Of a stretch of 14,599 nucleotides of DNA, positions 1 through 5,848 are shown piece by piece. The stretch covers positions 1 through 14,599 of the forward strand of contig JAEDJH010000040.1 of NCBI GenBank assembly GCA_016296415.1. The letters run 5' to 3'. The position numbers were made by a program, and so were the translations under genes. A model generated the notes under the pieces. It did not search any database, was not told the DNA's origin, and saw only the letters and a list, made by a program, of their open reading frames with translations. Numbering within the stretch: the stretch's first letter is position 1; every line of letters starts with the position of its first letter. Source of the stretch: Clostridia bacterium. GTDB taxonomy: Bacteria; Bacillota; Clostridia; Christensenellales; CAG-138.

Positions 1-77
1 TGGTGGGGATAGAGGGACTCGAACCCCCGACCTCCTCGATGTGAGCGAGGCGCGCTAACCGGCTGTGCCATATCCCC
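1..77 (-). tRNA. tRNA-Val (anticodon CAC)
   Basis: The reverse strand folds as a complete tRNA with the 3' CCA encoded (TGG at 1-3). It has a 7-bp acceptor stem (GGGGATA/TATCCCC), a 5-bp anticodon stem (CCTCG/CGAGG) around the loop CTCACAT, a 5-nt variable region and a T arm with TTCGAGT. The anticodon CAC reads the valine codon GTG. One oddity is that the D stem GCAC/GCGC contains an A-C mismatch. The gene is transcribed leftward from its own promoter. Confidence 0.95.
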
Positions 78-88
78 GAGCATGTAGT

Positions 89-117
89 ATTCTACATCAT
101 GCGGAGCCGTTTTGCAA
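89..117 (-). promoter_or_regulatory. tRNA-Val promoter
   Basis: Reading leftward, TTGCAA (112-117) and TAGAAT (89-94) are separated by exactly 17 bp. Initiation about 7 nt past the -10 box would leave a leader of about five nucleotides before the mature tRNA, as is usual for tRNA genes. Confidence 0.8.
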
Positions 118-151
118 TACTATTTTTTATCAAATTCATTTCGTCTTAAAT

Positions 152-895
152 TCACGCATCAATGTCTATAAGACCGCATTCGTACATTATCCTGTGATTG
201 CTGCACAAATAAACGCTTTTTGCGGCGTCTCCCCTGCCCTGTGAAATCGGTACAGCCTCCAAAACGTGCGGCTCGTCCAAACCGCATACTGCGCATTTTC
301 CTTCACTACTATCTGTCGTTTTCCGCACTCGAGTGTTTCGGTGCTTCATCCTCGGAAACATACTCCTTATGCGAATCAAAGAGGTAAATTCCACCTGCTC
401 AAACAGACAAACATCGTGTTTCGGTGATGCAAACAGGCTCGGCTGCATATATCCCGAATCATCCTCGGAAGGATAAAGATAATCGTCATAATGCCTGCAA
501 AAATCGTAGAGCGCATCCCTGCCTATTATCAGCACCTTTTCATAGCCGTTGGTTTTTCGGTTCGTGCCGTTTCGGGGGATATATATAGGGACTATGCTGC
601 CGTTTTGAAAGCCCTCATTCACGTATCTGCTCAGCAGCTTGGTGCTGACATCGTAAACGACATTCTCACCTGCACACAGAGCCCTGCGAATACTTGCATT
701 CCATGCGATGAAAACTTTGAACAAAGTATCATAGACAATGATTATGTGCGTATTGTCAAGGTGACGTTTTTTGCGCCTGCACTCGGCACGGCTTGTTTGC
801 CCCAAATATACGTCAAACGGCAAATGCCCCATGGTGCGCTTGACTGTCTTTGCGGCACATTCGGGCAATCCTACCAATCTCCCCTCGATAACCAT
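152..895 (-). CDS. HNH endonuclease-like protein, catalytic residues apparently eroded
   Basis: This 247-residue protein ends in a zinc-type HNH module: Cys201-x2-Cys204, then LEAVPIS (212-218), then LCSNH (230-234) and GLI (241-243). Residues about 26-140 (FDVYLG, FIAWNAS, then a basic stretch) resemble the DNA-binding part that precedes HNH modules in some solitary restriction-like endonucleases; this is recalled, not searched. Relatives normally carry an Ala/Cys-His-Ile step after LEA and an Asn before the LC pair. Both appear missing here (LEA runs straight into VPIS, and Lys226 sits near the Asn position), so nuclease activity is doubtful. The gene starts 21 nt after pcp and is probably cotranscribed with it. 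GGGGAT upstream is a modest ribosome binding site, and Met22 is a possible later start. No methyltransferase is adjacent. Confidence 0.75.
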   Translation of the reverse strand: MVIEGRLVGLPECAAKTVKRTMGHLPFDVYLGQTSRAECRRKKRHLDNTHIIIVYDTLFKVFIAWNASIRRALCAGENVVYDVSTKLLSRYVNEGFQNGSIVPIYIPRNGTNRKTNGYEKVLIIGRDALYDFCRHYDDYLYPSEDDSGYMQPSLFASPKHDVCLFEQVEFTSLIRIRSMFPRMKHRNTRVRKTTDSSEGKCAVCGLDEPHVLEAVPISQGRGDAAKSVYLCSNHRIMYECGLIDIDA

Positions 896-916
896 GCAGT
901 ATATCCCCGCTTTCTA

Positions 917-1516
917 TTACGATACGGCCGAAAGTGCCGCCTCGATTGCAGTAACTATGCTTTCCAGCTCCATGGATGGATATGGCTCCGCCTTGGATGC
1001 GGTCTGCTCTGGCAGAAACGGTATATGAATAAACCCACAGCGCATTGCAGGGAACTCACGTTCAGCCGCATACAGCATTGCATAAATAAGCTGATTACAT
1101 ACAAACGTTCCGGCAGTGTCCGACACGGCGGCAGGCACTCCGACGCTTTGTATTGCCGAAACCATTCTTTTAATCGGCAAATTGGAAAAATATGCGGTTG
1201 GACCGTCATCGTATACAGCCTTATCAACAGGCTGATTCCCCTCGTTGTCGGGAATGCGGGCATCGCAGATATTTACCGCTGTACGCTCCACGGATATTTC
1301 TTTTCTTCCACCCGCCTGTCCGATACACAATACAACATCCGGTAAAAACCTTCTGACAGCGTCCATGGTAACATCAATGGATTTTCCGAAAACCGTGGGC
1401 ACTTCCAGCTTCATAAGCTCGATATTTCCGGGCGCCCTTACACGCTTAACCGCCTCAAGAGCAGGATTTATCGTCTCGCCGCCAAAAGGATCAAACCCCG
1501 TAAGAAGAACTTTCAA
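917..1516 (-). CDS. pcp: Pyroglutamyl-peptidase I
   Basis: This is a cytosolic cysteine peptidase (family C15) that removes N-terminal pyroglutamate from peptides. From the TTG start the protein has 199 residues, close to the family's usual 200-215. It opens with KVLLTGFDPFGG, a hallmark of the family. The catalytic triad is visible as Glu77 (in VERTAVN), Cys140 (in GTFVCNQ) and His164 (in GFIHIPF). TTG at 1514-1516 is chosen because AGAGGTGA lies 5 nt upstream and the start coincides with the family's usual N-terminus. An in-frame ATG at 1547-1549 lies at the -10 box of the likely promoter and has no ribosome binding site. The gene leads a probable two-gene unit with the HNH-like gene and is divergent from rpmB. 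Confidence 0.95.
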   Translation of the reverse strand: MKVLLTGFDPFGGETINPALEAVKRVRAPGNIELMKLEVPTVFGKSIDVTMDAVRRFLPDVVLCIGQAGGRKEISVERTAVNICDARIPDNEGNQPVDKAVYDDGPTAYFSNLPIKRMVSAIQSVGVPAAVSDTAGTFVCNQLIYAMLYAAEREFPAMRCGFIHIPFLPEQTASKAEPYPSMELESIVTAIEAALSAVS

Positions 1517-1539
1517 ATACGTCACCTCTTTTTTAATAT

Positions 1540-1567
1540 ATTGTATCATAAAGGAGTTGTTTGTAAA
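1540..1567 (-). promoter_or_regulatory. pcp promoter (extended -10)
   Basis: Reading leftward, TTTACA (1562-1567), a 16-bp spacer and TACAAT (1540-1545) preceded by TGA form a good extended -10 promoter. It would start RNA near 1533, just upstream of the ribosome binding site for the TTG start of pcp. It is back to back with the rpmB promoter. Confidence 0.7.
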
Positions 1568-1613
1568 TAGTAATAAAATTTGTGAAATTTCCGCCTAAAA
1601 TCGGAAAAAGTGC

Positions 1614-1642
1614 TTGCAAAAGCAAATTTACCATGCTATAAT
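1614..1642 (+). promoter_or_regulatory. rpmB promoter
   Basis: TTGCAA (1614-1619), a 17-bp spacer and a perfect TATAAT (1637-1642) give a strong sigma-A-type promoter. Predicted initiation near 1649 leaves a 5' UTR of about 54 nt before rpmB. Confidence 0.85.
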
Positions 1643-1658
1643 CGCAATGTTTGTACGC

Positions 1659-1686
1659 TGTCTATGCTGCAAACGTTTAGCAGACA
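1659..1686 (+). promoter_or_regulatory. Hairpin in the rpmB 5' UTR abutting the ribosome binding site
   Basis: TGTCT (1659-1663) pairs with AGACA (1682-1686) and GCT (1666-1668) with AGC (1679-1681), giving 8 bp with a 2-nt bulge. The 3' side ends where the AAGGAGGTG ribosome binding site (1686-1694) begins. It could modulate L28 translation, but the stem is short and may be fortuitous. Confidence 0.35.
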
Positions 1687-1702
1687 AGGAGGTGTAAGTT
1701 AG

Positions 1703-1894
1703 ATGAGTAAGTATTGCGAAGTCTGCAAAAAGGGCGTTATGTCGGGAAATTTGGTGAGCCACTCCAACAGGAAGACCAGGCGTACTTGGGCTCCGAACAT
1801 TCAGAAGGTCAATGTTACCGTAAACGGTACCACCCGCAAGATGAATGTTTGCACCCGTTGCCTTCGTTCCAACAAAGTTGAGCGCAGCAACTGA
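1703..1894 (+). CDS. rpmB: 50S ribosomal protein L28, zinc-binding form
   Basis: This 63-residue protein is a normal-length bacterial L28 of the large ribosomal subunit. The conserved core is clear (SHSNRKTRRTWAPNIQKV, then the C-terminal LRSNKVER). It keeps both zinc-knuckle pairs, Cys5-x2-Cys8 and Cys50-x2-Cys53, so it is the zinc-containing version rather than the cysteine-free paralogue some bacteria make under zinc limitation. AAGGAGGTG lies 8 nt before the ATG. The gene stands alone, with its own strong promoter and a terminator 45 nt after the stop codon. Confidence 0.98.
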   Translation: MSKYCEVCKKGVMSGNLVSHSNRKTRRTWAPNIQKVNVTVNGTTRKMNVCTRCLRSNKVERSN

Positions 1895-1939
1895 TTTACT
1901 TGAATCAACGAAAACCATTTACAGAAGTTTTAGCAAGGT

Positions 1940-1979
1940 ACGGTGTAACCCCGAAAACGAGGCTGCACCGTTTCCTTTT
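1940..1979 (+). terminator. rpmB terminator
   Basis: ACGGTG...CACCGT forms the base of an imperfect 14-position stem (1940-1971). A top pair CCG/CGG-like region closes an AAAA loop, and the stem is followed by the T-rich TTTCCTTTT. It points rightward, downstream of rpmB. The opposite direction lacks a T tract. Confidence 0.8.
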
Positions 1980-2003
1980 ATAACGTTTTAATTGATACTA
2001 TAA

Positions 2004-2738
2004 TTACGTACATTTTTCCGCGTCACTTCTCCCCTGCGCCTCTGTCACTTTTACGGTTTTATTGATATAAATTGCATACGCAAGCGGCACGACGGTCAGG
2101 AACACAGGAGCAATGTACAGCGATACATTGTTTTCGGCATTGAAAATCGAAAGTGCATTGTTCAGCGAGTGCGCCAGAATGCACGGAACGAGCGACTTGG
2201 TCTTTTGGAATATTATTACAAACAGATAGCCGATGGACATAGCGTAGCAAACCTGCATCAAGTTGGGAATCAGCTCCGCACCGTTTATCAGGTTGATAAT
2301 ATGACCTATACCGAATGTTACGGAGCTTACCGCTATGGCAAGTCCGACATTATCCTTCGCCATCATTTTGAAGAGAAAGCCTCGGAAAATAATCTCCTCA
2401 ATGAAGCCTATATTGAGCATTGTCAAAATATGAAAGATTATCTCATCGGCGGTATTATTGATATTTATTCCGCTCCACAAATTTACGGAAATTATCAGCG
2501 CCAGAGGGATAAAATACAGGCATCCTTTTACGTTGGCGGGTTTTGCCAATCCATAGTACGACGTGCTTTTAAGCCCGATCATCAGCACTATTAATGCAGC
2601 CGAGAAAAGGGTATTGATAATTGCGCTGCGCCAGTCCTCCGTTCCAAAGTTTTGCATACAGAACGAATTTATCACTATATACAGCACGATCAAAAGTATG
2701 CAGAACAAGGTTTCATGCTTTTCAAATATCTTCTTCAT
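2004..2738 (-). CDS. CPBP/CAAX-type intramembrane metalloprotease
   Basis: This is a 244-residue polytopic membrane protein with about seven hydrophobic segments. It carries the three motifs of the CPBP (Abi/CAAX prenyl endopeptidase) family in order: EEIIFRG (Glu114, Glu115, Arg119), FGIGH (His146) and HSLNN (His190, Asn194). The glutamates and histidines form the active site in characterised relatives such as Rce1. In bacteria such proteins have been linked to peptide or bacteriocin maturation and immunity, but no peptide precursor is adjacent and the substrate is unknown. AAGGAGAA lies 6 nt upstream of the ATG. The gene is a single unit between rpmB and the GNAT gene. No convincing promoter or terminator was found: TGGAAT-17-TATCAT upstream is only a weak candidate. 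Confidence 0.9.
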   Translation of the reverse strand: MKKIFEKHETLFCILLIVLYIVINSFCMQNFGTEDWRSAIINTLFSAALIVLMIGLKSTSYYGLAKPANVKGCLYFIPLALIISVNLWSGININNTADEIIFHILTMLNIGFIEEIIFRGFLFKMMAKDNVGLAIAVSSVTFGIGHIINLINGAELIPNLMQVCYAMSIGYLFVIIFQKTKSLVPCILAHSLNNALSIFNAENNVSLYIAPVFLTVVPLAYAIYINKTVKVTEAQGRSDAEKCT

Positions 2739-2827
2739 GGACCATTCTCCTTATTAAGCTTATGATACCATATCCAAGCGTAATATTCCACCGAAATATA
2801 GCAGACGTTTCAGCACCGCTTATCGGC

Positions 2828-2855
2828 TTGATTTATAAGATCATCTGAGTATAAT
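2828..2855 (+). promoter_or_regulatory. Promoter of the GNAT-NUDIX pair
   Basis: TTGATT (2828-2833), a 16-bp spacer and a perfect TATAAT (2850-2855) lie 32 nt upstream of the chosen GNAT start. Confidence 0.65.
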
Positions 2856-2887
2856 TAACTTAATTTAACAAAGAGGCGGTGAATTTG

Positions 2888-3358
2888 ATGAGCGGTGAAG
2901 TCTGTCTTTTGCCCATGACAGTCGAAATGTACCACGAGTATTTCAAGGAGTACGAAAACGATCCGGATCTGTATATAGATAAAAACGCCTGCACACCCTA
3001 TTCTTACGATGTGGAGCGGGTTGACAGGTACATTAAAAGGCAAACCGACCTTAACCGGAAAGCCTTCGCCATTATGGTTGGAGATGAAATGGTCGGAGAG
3101 CTTATCGTTAAAAATATTATCGAGCATAAGAGCGCAGCCTTGGGAATTTCCATGAAAAACGCAAAATACAAGGACAGGGGCTTCGGAACACAGGCAGAAA
3201 GACTGGCTGTCAGATACGTGTTTGATGAATTGGACATTCCCGTTGTGTATGCGGATTCTGTTTTATCAAACAAACGGAGTCAACACGTGCTGGAAAAGGT
3301 CGGATTCAAATTCATAAAAGAAGAAGGAGATTTCAGATACTACCGCATCGAGCGGTGA
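2888..3358 (+). CDS. GNAT-family N-acetyltransferase (RimJ/RimL-like)
   Basis: This 156-residue cytosolic protein has the GNAT fold signatures. The acetyl-CoA-binding loop is in KYKDRGFGTQAERLAVRYVF (about 94-113, the RGFGT form of Q/R-x-x-G-x-G/A). The C-terminal motif is SNKRSQHVLEKVGF (127-140), typical of the RimJ/RimL group that acetylates N-terminal or small-molecule amines. The substrate is not predictable. ATG at 2888 is preferred because AGGCGGTGA ends 5 nt upstream. GTG at 2879 lies inside that ribosome binding site, and TTG at 2885 is a weaker alternative. The NUDIX gene follows after 80 nt in the same direction with no terminator between, so the two are probably cotranscribed. Confidence 0.9.
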   Translation: MSGEVCLLPMTVEMYHEYFKEYENDPDLYIDKNACTPYSYDVERVDRYIKRQTDLNRKAFAIMVGDEMVGELIVKNIIEHKSAALGISMKNAKYKDRGFGTQAERLAVRYVFDELDIPVVYADSVLSNKRSQHVLEKVGFKFIKEEGDFRYYRIER

Positions 3359-3438
3359 TTTGCGGTTTCGGATTAATTTTCGAATGCCGTTAAAGTATGA
3401 TTTTACGGATAAAGCAAAGTTTGACGGAGGAGCGCCTA

Positions 3439-3948
3439 ATGTGCGATTGCGGCTTTACAAAGGAGAATAATTGGTTCAGATACCGTGCGGCGGCAATAAT
3501 CATTGAGAATGATTGCGTATTGTTTGCCTGCAATGAAAAGGACGATTACTTATATTCCATCGGAGGCGCTGTGCATCTCGGTGAAACGGCGGAGGATGCT
3601 GTGCGTCGTGAGGTTTTTGAAGAAACGGGCGTGCATTATGAGATCGATCGCTTGGCCGTCATACATGAAAACTTTTTTGTCGAAAGCAGCGGAACGTTAA
3701 AAGGATTAAATTGTCATGAAATAAGCTTTTATTTTCTCATGAAGCCGAGAGGAACGCAGGAGCTTAACAGCAACAGCGTCACACAGGGAGTGAAGGAGGA
3801 AATGCGCTGGATCCCCATTAAGTCGCTTGGCAAGCATAAAGCCTTTCCCACCTTCTTAAAGGACTATCTCAGCAATTGTCACAGCGGAATTGAGCATATT
3901 GTGACCGACGAGAGGATACAGCGTACGGCGTTATTCACGAGGGGCTGA
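3439..3948 (+). CDS. NUDIX hydrolase
   Basis: This 169-residue protein contains a complete NUDIX box at 43-65 (GAVHLGE, seven residues, then REVFEETGV). Glu58, Glu61 and Glu62 are in place to bind the divalent metal. The family hydrolyses nucleoside-diphosphate-linked compounds such as ADP-ribose or damaged nucleotides; the N-terminal WFRYRAAAIII strand and the absence of other landmarks leave the substrate open. ATG at 3439 is chosen because GGAGGAG lies 6 nt upstream. A longer in-frame start at 3397 has no ribosome binding site and adds 14 unconserved-looking residues. It follows the GNAT gene. Confidence 0.93.
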   Translation: MCDCGFTKENNWFRYRAAAIIIENDCVLFACNEKDDYLYSIGGAVHLGETAEDAVRREVFEETGVHYEIDRLAVIHENFFVESSGTLKGLNCHEISFYFLMKPRGTQELNSNSVTQGVKEEMRWIPIKSLGKHKAFPTFLKDYLSNCHSGIEHIVTDERIQRTALFTRG

Positions 3949-3974
3949 ATAAACGGAAAAAAGGAATTGGCAGA

Positions 3975-3992
3975 GCCGCCCGCAAGGGCGGC
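3975..3992. terminator. GC-rich hairpin between convergent genes, weak terminator candidate
   Basis: A perfect 7-bp stem GCCGCCC/GGGCGGC closes a GCAA (GNRA) tetraloop between the convergent NUDIX and aconitase X genes. No T tract follows on the plus strand. On the minus strand a run of six T's comes only after 11 further bases, so intrinsic termination is uncertain in both directions. Confidence 0.4.
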
Positions 3993-4107
3993 CGTCGTTC
4001 ATCGATACTATCGGCATCAGAGATTATTGTCATGGCTTTCCGCATCAATGATTATCCTCTTGCACCTTGGTATCCTGTGCGTAGATAAAACGGTGTCGGA
4101 TGAAGCC

Positions 4108-4551
4108 TTACTCCACCTCTACAATCCCGTCGGCTTTCACGGTGATCGTCATACCGTCCTTTACGTAGTTCAAAAATTCGTCGCCGAGCGAATCGACAAC
4201 GGGCATGGTGACACCGTCAATCCAAACGTCCGCGAGTATCGCACCCGCCGCCGCAAGTGAATCAATATGATTTGCAAAAAGCATGCAGGCGGGATTTTTA
4301 TTCATAGAACAGGCGCAGTAAAGCACAAGCCCTCCGGTGGTGGAGCCGATGGTCTGCGGCAGGCAAAGCGCCTTACCGAGCAAGGGCTTGCCGTAAAGCT
4401 CCGTGTTGCTTTGGTCTCCGCATTTTACCTCTTTGTCGCCAAACTGCAATGCCATCTGAAACGAGGCGAGGGTATTAAAACCTTCCTTTGTTACAACCGC
4501 CTCGGCCGTCACTTCTCCGGGCGTAACTACTCTTCCCTTGAACTGCTTCAT
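4108..4551 (-). CDS. Aconitase X small subunit (swivel domain, DUF126 type)
   Basis: This 147-residue protein matches the small swivel subunit of two-part aconitase X. It starts with FKGRVVTPGEVTAEAVVT, has the GSTTGG loop (69-74) where the family carries a Ser-rich active-site loop, and ends with HIDSLAAAGAILADVWIDG. In characterised members the complex dehydrates cis-3-hydroxyproline (bacteria) or mevalonate 5-phosphate (archaea). The residues before the loop read QTIGS, where I recall GRGS in characterised enzymes, so the substrate may differ. Its ATG overlaps the stop codon of the large subunit by one base (TAATG), as expected for coupled synthesis of a 1:1 complex. It is the last gene of the operon. 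Confidence 0.92.
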   Translation of the reverse strand: MKQFKGRVVTPGEVTAEAVVTKEGFNTLASFQMALQFGDKEVKCGDQSNTELYGKPLLGKALCLPQTIGSTTGGLVLYCACSMNKNPACMLFANHIDSLAAAGAILADVWIDGVTMPVVDSLGDEFLNYVKDGMTITVKADGIVEVE

Positions 4552-5825
4552 TACCTTTTACCTCCTGTGATAGCTTTCAGAATTTCCGCATCAGTATAGT
4601 ATCTTGCGCTCGTATAAGTGCGGAGCTTATTGGAGGAGGTGATAACGGGCATCTTCTTGCAAAGAGGGTTGTTCATATACATCAAAGGACATATATACGA
4701 GGTAATAACGCCCGTTTTCTTCAGCCTCGCAGCGTATTCGGTTTTTTCAAACGCCGCAAGGACCGCAGGTGCGGCTGTGAGCACCGTGCTTACAGTGACC
4801 TTCTTTTTACCGTTTTTCACAAGCTCGGTTTCAATATTAACCGTCCATTCCTTAAGCTGCTCGAGAGAAAGATGCGGACAGCCCACAAAGCAAAGCCTGG
4901 GAGCAGCAGCGGGGTTTTTCCAGATGACCGGATAGTTGTTCTTCACCCTTTCGAGCTCGTCATCGTCAATTATGTACTCCCTTGCGCCTTCGGCAATAAG
5001 CCTTTCGCCGAGCGTAACGGCTTCGGGAGTGAGGTTTGCGATATGGTAAAGCCCGACAGCACCGTTTGATGCGGTTGCTGCGCCGAAGTCTTTGAGATAC
5101 GCACAAGCCGCATCGTTAAGCTCACTGCCTATCCATTTATCAAGACCCACTACAAAAGGAACATCCTCCATGACCTTCATGCCGATGGCGGAGCCGAGGA
5201 GCTGTGCTTCGGGCTTTCTTGTGGTCTGCACCTTAACAACCCAGGTCGCTTTCCGCCCCTCGTCCGTGAGCAGTCCGAAATACGGAACGTAGCCAACGAT
5301 GGAGCCCATGATGTCGATAATGCCGGAGTTTCTGTTGCATCTTGCGCCAAGGACCGAGTTGGCGTAAACGACCGCACTCGACTCCGCCCATGAGAGGACG
5401 TCGCCGCTTTTGGGCTTGTTGCCTACCTCATCCATATAGCAGGTGCAGGTAAAGGCGTCTTTATCCATCAATCCGAGCTTCTCAAGCTGTTTCTCATAGA
5501 AATCCTGCTTGGTGTACATGAAGTTGTTGGACACGAAGTTTTGCAGGAGATTGGCGGGTACGTTCCTGTCAAGCGGTCGGGGGTCGACCGAAAATTTCTG
5601 TCCGGAAACCACGCCTGCGTCAAGAAGCTGCTGCATAAGATCGTAAACCGGCGACATCACCTTGAGTCCGAACGAGGTAACAAGGTGATTATATTTTGAT
5701 GTAATAGGCACAAGCTTCTCCGCCTCAAACGCCTCGCCGTACATAACCAGCGTTTTCATAACCTTTGCAAGCGTTTCGCCCTGCTCGCCGTCAAGTATCG
5801 CCTGCTGCTCTTTTGTCAAAATCAT
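4551..5825 (-). CDS. Aconitase X large (catalytic, Fe-S) subunit
   Basis: This 424-residue protein is a full-length DUF521-type aconitase X catalytic subunit, predicted to bind an iron-sulfur cluster and dehydrate a hydroxy acid together with the small subunit. Landmarks are TCTCY (126-130), SWAESSAVVYANSVLGAR (145-162, nearly invariant in the family) and FVGCPHLSLEQL (313-324). The likely cluster ligands are Cys127, Cys316 and Cys379 (in SYICPL). The N-terminal region that reads approximately 'PTTLN' in characterised enzymes is FSVDPRPLD here (78-86), again suggesting a divergent subfamily. GGAGAG lies 6 nt upstream of the ATG. It sits 23 nt after the flavin reductase gene and overlaps the small subunit, so the three genes form one operon. 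Confidence 0.93.
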   Translation of the reverse strand: MILTKEQQAILDGEQGETLAKVMKTLVMYGEAFEAEKLVPITSKYNHLVTSFGLKVMSPVYDLMQQLLDAGVVSGQKFSVDPRPLDRNVPANLLQNFVSNNFMYTKQDFYEKQLEKLGLMDKDAFTCTCYMDEVGNKPKSGDVLSWAESSAVVYANSVLGARCNRNSGIIDIMGSIVGYVPYFGLLTDEGRKATWVVKVQTTRKPEAQLLGSAIGMKVMEDVPFVVGLDKWIGSELNDAACAYLKDFGAATASNGAVGLYHIANLTPEAVTLGERLIAEGAREYIIDDDELERVKNNYPVIWKNPAAAPRLCFVGCPHLSLEQLKEWTVNIETELVKNGKKKVTVSTVLTAAPAVLAAFEKTEYAARLKKTGVITSYICPLMYMNNPLCKKMPVITSSNKLRTYTSARYYTDAEILKAITGGKR

Positions 5826-5848
5826 ATTGTTCTCTCCTTATTAAATTA

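Noticed and set aside
1..77. tRNA-Val as an attachment site for an integrated element carrying the HNH-like gene
   Set aside because: Elements usually integrate at the tRNA 3' end, which faces out of the window. No integrase or repeated tRNA 3' end is seen on the HNH side.
491..1345. A 284-codon open frame on the plus strand
   Set aside because: It lies antisense across pcp and the HNH-like gene, both of which have clear family motifs and ribosome binding sites. Its translation has no recognisable motif.
1517..1549. An ATG start for pcp at 1549
   Set aside because: It overlaps the predicted -10 box and lies upstream of the predicted transcription start; the TTG at 1516 has an ideal ribosome binding site.
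3359..3438. A separate promoter or terminator between the GNAT and NUDIX genes
   Set aside because: Only a TATGAT with a poor -35 box and a broken stem can be drawn, so neither is supportable.
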